64,000 nt of DNA from Epithemia pelagica (GCA_946965045.2 OX337229.1:5890001-5954000); one strand, 5' to 3'. Counted from the stretch's first letter, positions 30,681-40,605 are shown. Program-made: numbers and translations. The notes: a model not told the origin generated them from the letters alone.

Positions 30681-30720
30681 AGGAAGTCCGACTTCCGCCG
30701 CTCCGCACCGTACGACATAC
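30681..30720. promoter_or_regulatory. NmrA promoter box with palindrome GGAAGTCCGACTTCC
   Basis: The palindrome at 30682-30696 has two 7-base arms around a centre base. It is followed by CGCCGCTCCGCACCGTACGA. The same block occurs in reverse orientation at 57008-57045 upstream of the NmrA remnant, and without the palindrome at 32621-32650. Confidence 0.55.
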
Positions 30721-30727
30721 TGACGTA

Positions 30728-30794
30728 GCCGGAAACCTTGACGCTAAATGAGACTTTTTGGTGAAGAGTGACAATGACAAGCAACCCACGGAAA
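30728..30794 (+). pseudogene. 5' stub of an LSM10-like gene
   Basis: GGAAACCTTGACGCTAAA, then GTGAAGAGTGACAATGACAA and GCAACCCACGGAAA, match the promoter and first six to seven codons of the gene at 28573. The match stops there. It sits directly behind the NmrA promoter box, as does the second remnant at 32.68 kb. Confidence 0.8.
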
Positions 30795-30829
30795 GGGGAC
30801 TCAGAGACTAGTGGGCCAATAGCGACAGG

Positions 30830-32353
30830 ATGACCATGTCGGGAAAGGCCAAGGTTGGCGAGGACGATCCTCCCGGCTCCGGGAATATCTGGGAAAGCAC
30901 GGCGGCTCTAGTTGAACACCCGTTGTTGCAAGTTGCTTTCTCAATCGTGAAGGAAAACTTACAGGCTTGCATTTCTCACAGCTGCCGGTATCTCGACAGC
31001 GACAATGCTGGTGATCATAAAGCTGTTCTCGAGTCTCTTCCTGGTGCTTTTGTAGTCGGAGACTTGCCAAGTAATGTTCACGGACGAGCCACTCCGAGTG
31101 GCAACGGAGGGATTATTTTGAACCGAACCTTGGTGGAGGCTAGCACCAGCTACGCTCGGTCGCGTGCCACAGTCGAAGGCCTCATCCAAGACAGCGGCCA
31201 TTCCGTTCTTTGCTACGTTGCATTTTTGCAAGAGGTCATAGAACATGAACTAGGCCACTGGAAGTTTCACGTTGAAGGTTCCAAAAGTTTGAATGGTGGG
31301 AGCCCCGACCTTCAGGGCGACTTTTTTTCTGTGGACACCCCGGAACGACTTCGCCACGAAGCGGGATACGCAGCTCAATCGCAAATTCGGGAAGACCACT
31401 TCGGGGAGACAGCCACAGCCCGTACGTGCAAGGTTCTCGAAGTCCATGAAGATGTTATCAATTACCAAAACCTGACGCTCTCATTTTTGAGATTGACGTC
31501 CAACCCAGCAGACCACTCGAACGACGAGCAGTTCTATTACAGCGACAACGAAGTCGAGCAAACGCCGCCGCGAATTACAAGAGAACAGCTGTTGGAGCAC
31601 ATGAACTACCCCAGGGCCGCCCTCTGTACCAGTAACAAGAGAAAGAGAGGAGATTCACCCGATGAGGGTCCGTCTGGTCAAGGCAGAGGTGGAGCAGGTC
31701 CCGGATCCGGACAACCTCCAGGCCCATCTGGTGCTGCTCATCCTTCGCCAGGTGATCGGCGTCCTGGACCATGGCTAGGCAGTGTCCAGAGTTTCTTACC
31801 AGGCGCGATGAATGGGGCCAATCTCCCGCGCCAACAGGCTTCACGACTGTCTGGGCAGCGTGAAACTGACACGGATGGCTATGATCCGCTCCTCATGGGT
31901 TGTCGCCCCATGGCAGGCTACCTGCAAGACCAAGACTCCCTTGTGAAGCATTGCGCATTTGAGCTGAAGTTGTGCGACAAAGGTAGACGCGAGAAGTCTA
32001 CTTTCAATCAAAAAGAAAGCATCTATGTGAAGTTGACGGTGCGCAACACCTCCGTGCATCCAATCTCGGTTTTGATTGGGGACGGCCCATATTTTTCTCG
32101 CGGCAACCTGCACGTCCAAATTGATGACAAGAAGCCAGGATGGATGCACAACAACAAATCGTCAAAGTTGTTGCTTGAACCGAAGGAAATCAGCGATCGT
32201 AACACCTACACTTTCTTCAAGACGTTCACGAAGCCAGCGGGCAAGAAGGAGTCTGAGGTGGCTTACGCTACGCCTCCTCCGGGGTCATATACTGCACGAG
32301 TGTGGGTGAAGCAGGTGCCAATTGAGGTTACATTTCCATTTTCTGTCGCTTGA
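30830..32353 (+). CDS. Unknown protein with HELGH motif and C-terminal Ig-like domain
   Basis: 507 residues, no intron, ATG at 30830. Residues about 130-145 hold VIEHELGHWKFHV, which contains HExxH, the zinc-binding pattern of many metalloproteases; a third ligand is not obvious, so protease activity is unproven. A linker near 275-320 is rich in Gly and Pro (GQGRGGAGPGSGQPPGPSG) with a basic patch KRKRGD before it. Residues about 380-507 look like a beta-sandwich (FELKLCDKGRREKSTFNQ, then VYVKLTVRNTS-like strands), reminiscent of BsuPI or bacterial Ig-like modules. No family recognised. The gene is wedged between two copies of the NmrA/LSM10 promoter junction, so it was probably inserted during or after the duplication. 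Confidence 0.75.
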   Translation: MTMSGKAKVGEDDPPGSGNIWESTAALVEHPLLQVAFSIVKENLQACISHSCRYLDSDNAGDHKAVLESLPGAFVVGDLPSNVHGRATPSGNGGIILNRTLVEASTSYARSRATVEGLIQDSGHSVLCYVAFLQEVIEHELGHWKFHVEGSKSLNGGSPDLQGDFFSVDTPERLRHEAGYAAQSQIREDHFGETATARTCKVLEVHEDVINYQNLTLSFLRLTSNPADHSNDEQFYYSDNEVEQTPPRITREQLLEHMNYPRAALCTSNKRKRGDSPDEGPSGQGRGGAGPGSGQPPGPSGAAHPSPGDRRPGPWLGSVQSFLPGAMNGANLPRQQASRLSGQRETDTDGYDPLLMGCRPMAGYLQDQDSLVKHCAFELKLCDKGRREKSTFNQKESIYVKLTVRNTSVHPISVLIGDGPYFSRGNLHVQIDDKKPGWMHNNKSSKLLLEPKEISDRNTYTFFKTFTKPAGKKESEVAYATPPPGSYTARVWVKQVPIEVTFPFSVA

Positions 32354-32620
32354 GGTTTCGTTCTATCTGTATCGTGTCCTGAGCGATCAAGCGGCTATCG
32401 CGTATAAGGGGGCCATCGCGGTGCTATAGGAAAAGAACAAGTTCTTCTACATATAATTCTACTAACATTACGAACAACAACGACGATACTTTCATAGCCT
32501 GAAGAAGCGAAGACTGCAAGATGTGGGAGCGCACAACTAGCTCCGCCAATAAGCTCTCTAGAGAGGCAGGTAGATAACAGAGGCGGTACGTAGAACTTAC
32601 TCCTAGGATGGTTGACTGGC

Positions 32621-32650
32621 GGTTCGCCGCTCCGTACCGTACGACATACA
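32621..32650. repeat. Second copy of the NmrA promoter box
   Basis: TTCGCCGCTCCGTACCGTAC followed by GACATACAGACGAAACTATC matches 30.7 kb and, in reverse, 57.0 kb (GATAGTTCCGTCTGTAGGTC). No NmrA coding sequence is attached here. Confidence 0.75.
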
Positions 32651-32721
32651 GACGAAACTATCACTCTACCCCTAATAGAAAACCTTAACGCTAATAGATT
32701 TTGAGTCGACATCCAATCCAT

Positions 32722-32966
32722 CCTTTGTTCGAGGATCGACCATTCGGTACGTTCCTATTCCCACAATCATTGCTATTTGGCAGGAACCATCAAGGCTGGA
32801 CGATAACGGGAGAAAAGTGCGTCCCCACCGCTATCAATGAGGCATTCGCAGAACGCCAACCAACAAGCCCTAACAACAACAGCAACAACAACGACCTTTT
32901 GATGCTAGTGTATGGTGTGGCTGGTTCCATGTCACTCGGTCCTCTTTTTCTTTTGCTCGTGGAGCG
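32722..32966 (+). pseudogene. 3' remnant of an LSM10-like gene plus its downstream flank
   Basis: It starts at the codons for LFVRGSTIRY, then a 1-base shift breaks the frame relative to 28853 onward. Similarity continues through the LSM10 stop region, the AACAAC-rich trailer and the TCCATGTCACTC flank, which at 29.05 kb leads into the monooxygenase remnant and here into the intact monooxygenase gene. Confidence 0.85.
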
Positions 32967-33037
32967 TGGCTTGGATTCCATCTTCTCCTGCGCCTTCCAG
33001 CTCCCGATTTCGTCACTGTCCTTCCATACAACGAGCC

Positions 33038-34648
33038 ATGTCGAACGAGGAGGATGAATTAGAACACCATCAAGAAACTCCAGGAATCTCCCATGTTACG
33101 GATTCCAACTCACCACGCTATCAAGTGTGTCCCCAGTGTCATGGATTAGGTCACATTGCTCGACCTCCCAGTCGCAAAGCTCGATTGCGATACAAACGAC
33201 AACGACGAGATGGTGATTGCCCGTCCGAGAGTAGTCCTCTTCCCAATCGCTTGGAACCATGCCGAGCCTGTTACTCGACCGGATTGCAACCTTGTACTAC
33301 TTCTACTACTACCACTACCACTACCACTCCTTCTCGGGTTGTTGTAGAGGCCAACCGCAACAACAAGAACAATAATTCGTTGCCTACAGTGGCTATTGTG
33401 GGCGGCGGCATTGCCGGGTTCGCCTTGGCGATTGCCTGTCAACATCGAGGGATTCCCTACTTTGTCGTGGAACGCGATGCTCATTTTTCGCAACGACACC
33501 AAGGCTATGGTCTCACCTTGCAACAAGCCTCCAAGGCGTTGACCCGCTTGTTGGGTCCGCCGGTGGCCGAGGCCATTGTGCAGCACAGCATTACCAGTAC
33601 CAAACATGTCGTTCATACGGCGAATGGGACAGTCGTGGGGGAATGGGGCTTGCGCAAATGGGGACGACCCCAACAGGACAAGAAGCCGAAACGTCAAAAT
33701 TTACACATTGCCCGACAAGCACTCCGCCGTTACTTGTGGCAAGCCGTGGAACCGGAGAATATACTTTGGAATGCTCGACTTGTCCAGTACCAAGAGACGG
33801 ACGACGACCGAGTCCAATTGTCCATCCAAATCAGAGACGACACCGACGAAACAAACACTATTACCCGAACGGCAGATTTGCTGGTGGGAGCCGATGGAAT
33901 CCGATCTCAAGTACGACGCCAACTGGTTGGAGAAGCCACGACGCCCTTGCGGTATCTTGGCTGCTTGGTCGTTTTGGGGATTTGTCCTTTGGACGACAAG
34001 ATTGGTTCCCATCCTCTGTTGGATGGAGCCACAGTCTTTCAAACCGCCGATGGAACAACTCGCATGTACATGATGCCTTATTCTTCTACCCAAACCATGT
34101 GGCAACTCAGTTTTCCAGTGTCGCAAGCCGAGGCGTGTCGCGTCAGTACGGCTGGACCAACGGCCCTCTTACAACAAGCGGTTGCCAAGTGCGGTTCCTG
34201 GCATGCACCCATTCCCAAAATTTTGCAATACACACCCGTGTCCTTGGTTTCGGGATATCCCGTCTACGATCGGGCCTTGTTGCAACCAGGGCACTTGTCA
34301 TGCTCTTCCAAACAGCGTCGTGTGACCTTGATGGGTGATGCCTGTCATCCCATGTCTCCCTTTAAAGGTCAAGGCGCCAATCAAGCCTTGTTGGATGCCC
34401 TGTCCTTGGCCAATGCCCTGTACATTTCGTGTCATGTCCACAAAAAAGGACTCGATGATGCTCTGCAAACCTTTGAAGAGGAAATGTTGACACGGAGTGC
34501 CACCAAGGTGCAAGCGTCGGCCGAAGCCGTTCAAGTACTGCATTCCCCTGTCGTCCTCCACGAAGGCAATGTGACACGGGGGGCTGCCGGAAAGACGTTC
34601 ACCAACAACGACAACCAAAAGGACGACGACGAGGAACCAAAAAGCTAG
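33038..34648 (+). CDS. FAD-dependent monooxygenase with N-terminal CxxCxGxG-type cysteine motif
   Basis: 536 residues from the ATG at 33038. Group A flavoprotein hydroxylase marks: VAIVGGGIAGFALAIA near 116 (FAD ADP part), LLVGADGIRSQVRR near 285 (DG motif), GDACHPMSPFKGQGANQAL near 431 (GD motif). Such enzymes hydroxylate aromatic or similar substrates with NAD(P)H and O2; the substrate is unknown. Ahead of the FAD domain lies CPQCHGLGH (C31, C34) with CRACYSTGLQPC (C75, C78, C86), like half of a DnaJ zinc site, and then a Thr run. The TAG stop is at 34646. A decayed partial copy sits at 29083. Confidence 0.88.
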   Translation: MSNEEDELEHHQETPGISHVTDSNSPRYQVCPQCHGLGHIARPPSRKARLRYKRQRRDGDCPSESSPLPNRLEPCRACYSTGLQPCTTSTTTTTTTTPSRVVVEANRNNKNNNSLPTVAIVGGGIAGFALAIACQHRGIPYFVVERDAHFSQRHQGYGLTLQQASKALTRLLGPPVAEAIVQHSITSTKHVVHTANGTVVGEWGLRKWGRPQQDKKPKRQNLHIARQALRRYLWQAVEPENILWNARLVQYQETDDDRVQLSIQIRDDTDETNTITRTADLLVGADGIRSQVRRQLVGEATTPLRYLGCLVVLGICPLDDKIGSHPLLDGATVFQTADGTTRMYMMPYSSTQTMWQLSFPVSQAEACRVSTAGPTALLQQAVAKCGSWHAPIPKILQYTPVSLVSGYPVYDRALLQPGHLSCSSKQRRVTLMGDACHPMSPFKGQGANQALLDALSLANALYISCHVHKKGLDDALQTFEEEMLTRSATKVQASAEAVQVLHSPVVLHEGNVTRGAAGKTFTNNDNQKDDDEEPKS

Positions 34649-35028
34649 GTTTCTCTAGTAGATATCATAGGTCTCACTCAAATATCCTTGGACCACTATT
34701 GGTTCATTCATTCTATTTAAACCGCAAGAGTTCGCTCTTCTTTGATCAGGCTCCTAGAGAGGTACAGAAGGCATACTCCTACTCCTAGCTATCCCATCCA
34801 TTACCTGGCATTACACATAGCTGTATCCCGGGGGAGCAAATCGAAAGATACCTTTCGCAACGCGTTCCACAAGATCGTTCTGCCACTCCTAGGAACCCAG
34901 TCCGAGGACATGCAGTGAACCATCATCAATGGAAGGTTGACAATTGACAACAAAAGGAAAGAAAGAGAGAGAGACGAAAAAGACGAGAGTCTTTAAGAAA
35001 GCAGTGTTCTTGGAGTCCGAGACTGATC
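34649..35028. other. Intergenic, nothing recognised
   Basis: 380 bases between the monooxygenase stop and the L47 gene. It has CTACTCCTAG-type short words but no frame worth naming. Confidence 0.5.
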
Positions 35029-35798
35029 ATGTTTGCCTCGTCGATATTTCTCCGAGTTGGAACAAGAACAACAAGTGTAGCTGCCAGACAATATCCTCGT
35101 GTTGCCGTCCAAGCAGCAGCAACCACCACCACAATCAACAGCCCTTGCTTTCTTCGAGGGATTGCGACTCGGACCACTCCGTTGTGCATGCCTCTGGAAG
35201 AGTTTCGAGATACCAAGACGAGAAATGAACGACAACAAGAACGAGTGGGTCGACGTTGGAGAGTCCGAGAATTGCGGCACAAGAGCTATCAGGACCTTCA
35301 AAAGCTATGGTAGGTGGTCCTGTTTGTGTCTGTCGTACCGTGTCATATGGGGCAACCATGGCCATGACCATCCATTACGAGGAGAACGAATGCTTTGGAT
35401 CCAAATAAACTCTAACCAAATTGTGTTTTGCCATTGTTTTTTGAAAAAGGCTCGTCTTGTACAAGGAACACAACATGCTCTTGACTGAATTGCAACTCAG
35501 TCGGAGAAAACAAATTATCTTTCCGCAACCAGAACGATTTGAAAAGGTCAAAAAGTCCATGGGAGCCATTAAACAAGTCCTTGGCGAACGCAAGCGCGAG
35601 GTAATTGCCGCACATGCGGCGAGACACAAACTCGAAAAAGAAATTCGGGAACAAATGGAGCAACAGGGTTTGACGCCACCCGATGCAGTAACGGAAGAAA
35701 AACAAGAAGAAGCAGAAGAAGAAGGTGAAGGAGACGATGTAGAAAAAGAAGGTGAAGGCGATAGCACCAAAGTAGTTCAAGAAGGAAACGAAAAGTGA
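35029..35798 (+). CDS. Mitochondrial ribosomal protein L47 (uL29m)
   Basis: Exons are 35029-35309 and 35450-35798 with a 140-nt GT-AG intron splitting a Trp codon; 209 residues. The join restores HKSYQDLQKLWLVLYKEHNM, the diagnostic MRP-L47 segment, followed by LLTELQLSRR and ERFEKVKKSMGAIKQVLGER. The protein is a large-subunit component near the exit tunnel. The first ~45 residues (MFASSIFLRVGTRTTSVAAR) are basic, Ser/Thr/Ala-rich and free of acids, a clear mitochondrial presequence. The last 45 residues are a Glu-rich tail, absent from most family members. Confidence 0.93.
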
Positions 35799-36013
35799 AT
35801 AGTAGTCAAAGAGCTATATCCTTGAAAACGAATCTAGCGACGGTCCATTTTGTTGTTGTTGTTTTGTGTATCATCCAGAGGATGACTCATTCCGACCAGC
35901 GATTCTGCGGAATGTCTAGAACAGAACAAGACAATGGACTCTCTTCTTTCCCACGGTTTGGCATGGATTTGGATGGTTCATTCTGTTCATCACTCAAACC
36001 ATCATGGGGAACT

Positions 36014-38458
36014 TCATTCTTCGTCTCGGAGGAGTGCGTCGGCCAATACTTTGAGTCCGAAAACACCCCGTGGTTCCGTATCGAAATAGGGAACTTGGGT
36101 AATGGTAGGCTTGTTGGTTAAGGTGGATACCATTCGCTCTAGTTCTTGGACCGACTGTGTTTGTGTTTGACTGACATGGGATATATAGGTTTGCACGTCG
36201 GTCCCATCTTGTTTCAAGACTTGATTCACCACGACATTTTGTACCTTAATGGGCAGATCCGGTGCTTCAAAGGTTAAATCGTTGAGCAACCGGACACTTT
36301 CCCGAACGGCCAATTCTGTAGCTACCGTGACAATGAGAAATTCCGTCTGATCGGCATTGGAAAACAAATCTTCCAAGTCGTACATTTGCAATTGAAATTG
36401 GAGCAAGGTGGATTTGGCCTGTTCCGTGGCGGCTTCAATTTCTGCCGCATTGGACGAACTGGACACAAACATGCGAACGGCCGCATTGGAATTAATCTTT
36501 TCGGAAATGACCAGCAACCGCTCAATCAATTCCGCCAAAAAGGAGGGAGTACTGAGCATGCGCAAGGTGTGCCCGGTCGGTGCCGTGTCGAGGACAATGC
36601 GATCAAATCCGCCCTTTTTGACCAAATTGATAATTTTGGCCAAGGCCACCACCTCATCGGTTCCAGCTGGTAAGGTATCAAAGACTTCTTGAACATCTCG
36701 CAGTGTCTTGCCCAAACCATCTTGACTGTCACCTACGAGTTTGTCAACCGTCTTTTTGAAATCTTGAATGGCCGTCGTTGGGTCGATTTCCAGTACGGAC
36801 AGGGATCCAGGACTGGCGGAGGAGGAGGAGGATGGCATTCCCACCAAGGGACAGTCCACGAGATTCCCACCCGCCAAGTTCATGTCAATCGCATCTCCCA
36901 AACTATGCGCGGGATCTGTACTAATCAAGGCCACCTTTTGTCCCTGCAGTGCCATGGACACGGCCAAGGCGGACGATGTGGTGGTTTTGCCGACACCCCC
37001 CTTGCCTCCACAAATGACCACTCGTTGTTGAGAATCCGTCATCAAGTGTTGGAAATCTGGATTTTTGACAAAGACTTGGGATCCTACATAGGCCATGGCG
37101 GGTATTCCCACCAACTCCACATCAAAAAAAGGCACGGTAGTGACGGCAATGGGTTTGTTGGAACTCCCATTGGATTGATATTCGGGACTGCTACTCACTT
37201 CAGAAACCGCTTCCTGTAACTTGGCAATCCACTTGGTTTGTCCCGCCAACCGTCGTTGGTAATAGCCCTGCAAGGCTTGTTCGGAAGACGAGGATGCCAT
37301 GGTTCCAATCCATTGATTGACAATGACGTCACTGACCCGCACCTGTTGTTGCTGGAGTTCGGTCAAGAGTCGTTTCGATTCGGCCACTCCCAGTTTGGTG
37401 GGAATGGTCACCACGACAAAACGTGTCAAACCAGCATCGGTCAAGGTTTGTCTCAAGCGGGCCATTTTTTGTTGAAAGGTTTCCAATCGTTGGACGGCCG
37501 TATCAATGGCCGTGGCTCGTTGTTGCGCTTGAGCATTGCCCAAAAAGGCTTGCAGCGTTGACGCCAAACCCGACAATTTGGCCCGCAAGGTAATGAGTTT
37601 ACCCAAGAGTCCATCCAAAAATTGCGGCAAGGCCAACAACCGCAAGGTATGCCCCGTCGGTGCCGTATCGACGACAATGACATCAAAGGGTTCTTCGCCA
37701 TTGTCCTGGTCGTCACGATCCAATACATTGGACAAGGCCACGAGTTCATCGAGACCCGGTGGTGGGTTTTGCACCAAGGAACTAAATTCTTGCAATCCCA
37801 AACTTTCCAACAGCGACGGTGGTACACCGAGGGCATCCGCCAATCGTTGCACATCAAAGGCGGCCAAATTGGTTTGAAATTCCTCCAAGGCCGCACTGGC
37901 ATCGACTTCACAGGCCCACAATCGACCCGCCGTCAAGGGATCCGTCAGGGGTACCGGTCTGCCCTGTCCTCGACGCAAATTTTCATCCAAGGCATCGCCC
38001 AAGGAATGCGCCGGATCCGTCGAAACGACCAAAATCCGTTGCTGCATGTTGGCAGCATCCGATGCCAAGGTCACGGCCAAGGCGGACGAAATGGTTGTTT
38101 TTCCCACACCACCCTTGCCACCCACAAAGACGGTTTGGGGACGTTTCTTGTTTTGATTTTGATTATTAGTATTCTTGCTTGGGTCACTGAGTTCGTCCAC
38201 CAAGGTTTGAACCGAATACAGTGGACGATGGCCAGCTACCAGGCATCGTGACGAGGAGGGGAAGGGCGACTGCCTCATGGCGCCCAACGAACAAGAAGGA
38301 TGTGACATCAAGTGTTCCTTGGAAAGGTGGTGTGGTTGCGTTTGGACTGCCGAAGAGGCTCCATAATAGGGTGTTGTGGTTGGTGGTTGAAAGGCGTGAA
38401 TGGAAGGACGCAACCAACACAGGGACACAACGGCCGTCCGAATCCAGGTTCTTGTCAT
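36014..38458 (-). CDS. Tandem ArsA/GET3-type ATPase, probably plastid (GET3B-like)
   Basis: 814 residues, no intron. Two complete ATPase halves: P-loops GGKGGVGKTTISSALA near 112 and GGKGGVGKTTTSSALA near 481, each followed by STDPAHSLGDA (switch I) and DTAPTGHTLR (switch II). GET3 is normally a homodimer of one half; ArsA and some plastid relatives are fused pairs. No CxxC of cytosolic GET3 is visible. The N-terminus (MTRTWIRTAVVSLCWLRPSIHAFQPP) is a signal peptide ending at HAF|Q, the diatom plastid presequence pattern, followed by a Ser/Pro transit stretch. It likely delivers tail-anchored proteins to plastid membranes. Confidence 0.92.
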   Translation of the reverse strand: MTRTWIRTAVVSLCWLRPSIHAFQPPTTTPYYGASSAVQTQPHHLSKEHLMSHPSCSLGAMRQSPFPSSSRCLVAGHRPLYSVQTLVDELSDPSKNTNNQNQNKKRPQTVFVGGKGGVGKTTISSALAVTLASDAANMQQRILVVSTDPAHSLGDALDENLRRGQGRPVPLTDPLTAGRLWACEVDASAALEEFQTNLAAFDVQRLADALGVPPSLLESLGLQEFSSLVQNPPPGLDELVALSNVLDRDDQDNGEEPFDVIVVDTAPTGHTLRLLALPQFLDGLLGKLITLRAKLSGLASTLQAFLGNAQAQQRATAIDTAVQRLETFQQKMARLRQTLTDAGLTRFVVVTIPTKLGVAESKRLLTELQQQQVRVSDVIVNQWIGTMASSSSEQALQGYYQRRLAGQTKWIAKLQEAVSEVSSSPEYQSNGSSNKPIAVTTVPFFDVELVGIPAMAYVGSQVFVKNPDFQHLMTDSQQRVVICGGKGGVGKTTTSSALAVSMALQGQKVALISTDPAHSLGDAIDMNLAGGNLVDCPLVGMPSSSSSASPGSLSVLEIDPTTAIQDFKKTVDKLVGDSQDGLGKTLRDVQEVFDTLPAGTDEVVALAKIINLVKKGGFDRIVLDTAPTGHTLRMLSTPSFLAELIERLLVISEKINSNAAVRMFVSSSSNAAEIEAATEQAKSTLLQFQLQMYDLEDLFSNADQTEFLIVTVATELAVRESVRLLNDLTFEAPDLPIKVQNVVVNQVLKQDGTDVQTYISHVSQTQTQSVQELERMVSTLTNKPTITQVPYFDTEPRGVFGLKVLADALLRDEE

Positions 38459-39740
38459 GGTGTCGAGACTCGTTTTTCCTCTCTTTGAAAAGACTCTCTC
38501 TCTCTCGATCGACCGACGTGGGTCTGGATTTGTGGATCTGGATCTTTCTATGCGTGAATCGTGAATGCATCATCCATCAGGATCGGCACGTGGAATTTTG
38601 ATCGGCATCTACTACCAATCGATCTCATGTATAAATATACTCATATTTCAAGGCATACTTTCCTATGGTTCTTAGGGGGTAGTACGGAATAAAGAAAATA
38701 GACAAAAGATTCACGTCACGCTGGAAAAGAAGAGGGCAGGGCGTCTGATTCTGAGGGACAGACAGACCGTCCTCTCATTCAGTTTTGGGGCTCTGTGCGT
38801 ATTGTGCCGGAAGTATATGGCAATGGGAACTCAAAAGTTTCTCCGTAGGTACATGTATTCTTTCTGATTTTCATCACAAACAAACGACGACGACGACGAC
38901 GACGAGGGCTAATACCAACAGGAACACCACCAATATTTATTTGTATCTTACTCCTAAGAACAAAAATCGTCTGTGGGCTAGGTGCTAGGTGACGAAAGAA
39001 CTGGTAGCGCGCCAGCAGTCCGGTAGAGAACATGACCGCGACCTGCAAGACTAAATAGAAATCCCATTTAATACATGACGGCTAAGTAATCAACAAGGAC
39101 ATGTGTGAGTTACCGGCTAGGCCCTAATTTAACAAATTTGATAGAAGATGTATCCTTTTGTACCAAACGGATACAGGACCAAATCTGGGGTACATTCGGC
39201 GAAGGATGAACTATGTACCCTTTTGAACGAACTGTACCCCCTTTGTCCCCAGTTGTACCCATGTATCCATTGGATACATTTTATACATATTTTGTATCCG
39301 ATGGATACAAAAACCACGACGCAGGCTCGCTCGCTAGATTTTTCTCATTCTTAAATAGTCTTGTTGATGTTCGAATACATGGGCTTATTCAAGACTAGAA
39401 TAACGTACATACAACCGTATCCTAAAAAACTACAATAGTGATTTTTAGTGATTATGCCGGCGTGACGAGATGCGTTGAAACCATTTTACCCATCGGGAAT
39501 CGGGATTGGGGCTGACCCGAAAAATGAACCTTGGTTGCAGATATCGGTATCGGTGGTGTTCCAGAACACACCAATACATCTACCATCTCTCTACTCTAGA
39601 GAGCGACATGTTCAGTGGCGTTGTTGGTTTGTGGAGATTCCTAGTAGTAGTATGACAATCTGCACCAATCACTCTGTTTCCTAGCGTCCAAGAATACGAA
39701 TCATCCGCAAAACTCACTATTCGAGACGACGACGACGACC
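38459..39740. other. Intergenic 1.3 kb with clustered GTATCC/GGATAC words
   Basis: No convincing gene. A TATA-like GTATAAATATA lies at 38629-38639, upstream of the GET3-like gene. A GAC-triplet run is at 38885-38905. The GTATCC cluster is listed separately. Confidence 0.5.
39148..39310. repeat. Cluster of GTATCC/GGATAC and TGTACCC words
   Basis: At least five GTATCC or GGATAC half-sites occur, two of them as near-palindromes GTATCCATTGGATAC and GTATCCGATGGATAC, with TGTACCC words between them. It could be a binding-site array or a decayed satellite. Confidence 0.6.
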
Positions 39741-40568
39741 ATGACGGTTCGATCCCTAATTCGAACGCGACGCATGGTCCGGAGTACGACAGCGGCCGTC
39801 GAAAAGGTGCCTCTTCCTCATCCAGCAACCTCCGCACAGTCTTCGCCACCTTCCCTTCCCTCTGCTGCTCCTTGTTCTCCAGTCCACGACTCTTCCTTTG
39901 AACTGGAACCAACCACAACCTCATCCTTGGCGCACGGCAGTCCCCATGGTCTCATTCGAAGATTTCGACTGGTGAAACAAGCTGGACAACAGGGTAGTAG
40001 TAGTGATACCGACCACCACAAGACTCGAACCCGACAGGAGGAGAGTCTGGAGGAACCCATGGCTCCTAGCCGCAACAAACATCCTGCCAATCATCATGCT
40101 CATTCTTCTCGGAGAAGCGTCCGATTCAATTTACGGGCGGTGCAATATCACAAGGATTTGTTGCGGAATTTGAATTCCCTCCAGGAATGTCACGAGTGTT
40201 GGTATGACAAGACGGCCCTCCAAGAATTTCGAGCCGAACAATTGGCCTTGACGCAACACATTTTTGAAGATACCTATCGATTGCCACCCGAACAAGCCGA
40301 GGCGGCACAAGACTGCAAGGGAACCTTGACACAAGCCTTTGAAGCATGTACGACAGGATGCACCAGTAGTACTACTACTTCTACAACACTACACGCTCCA
40401 CAATCAGTATCCCAATCACCACTGCCAACAGAACAACAACAACAACAACCTCGAGATCCGTCATCTCATTCCGTTTCCAGTTCAAGTTCTACCGTTACCG
40501 AACAACCCCTCTCGTTGCATTCCAATCCAACGAAAAAGCCACCACCGTGGCCCAACGACAGCAATCCG

Positions 40569-40605
<37 letters not shown>

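Larger units (their letters stand above)
32354..33037. other. Duplicated promoter and gene remnants before the monooxygenase
   Basis: Contains, in order, an apparently unique stretch, the NmrA-type box (32621-32650), the CTTAACGCTAA word (32677-32694) and an LSM10 3' remnant (32722-32966). No intact gene. Confidence 0.6.

Noticed and set aside
34926-35282. 118-codon minus-strand frame upstream of L47
   Set aside because: It overlaps the presequence exon of the L47 gene and shows no family features.
39148-39354. Short frame rich in Tyr-Pro
   Set aside because: The Tyr-Pro pattern is only the translation of the TGTACCC/GTATCC words.
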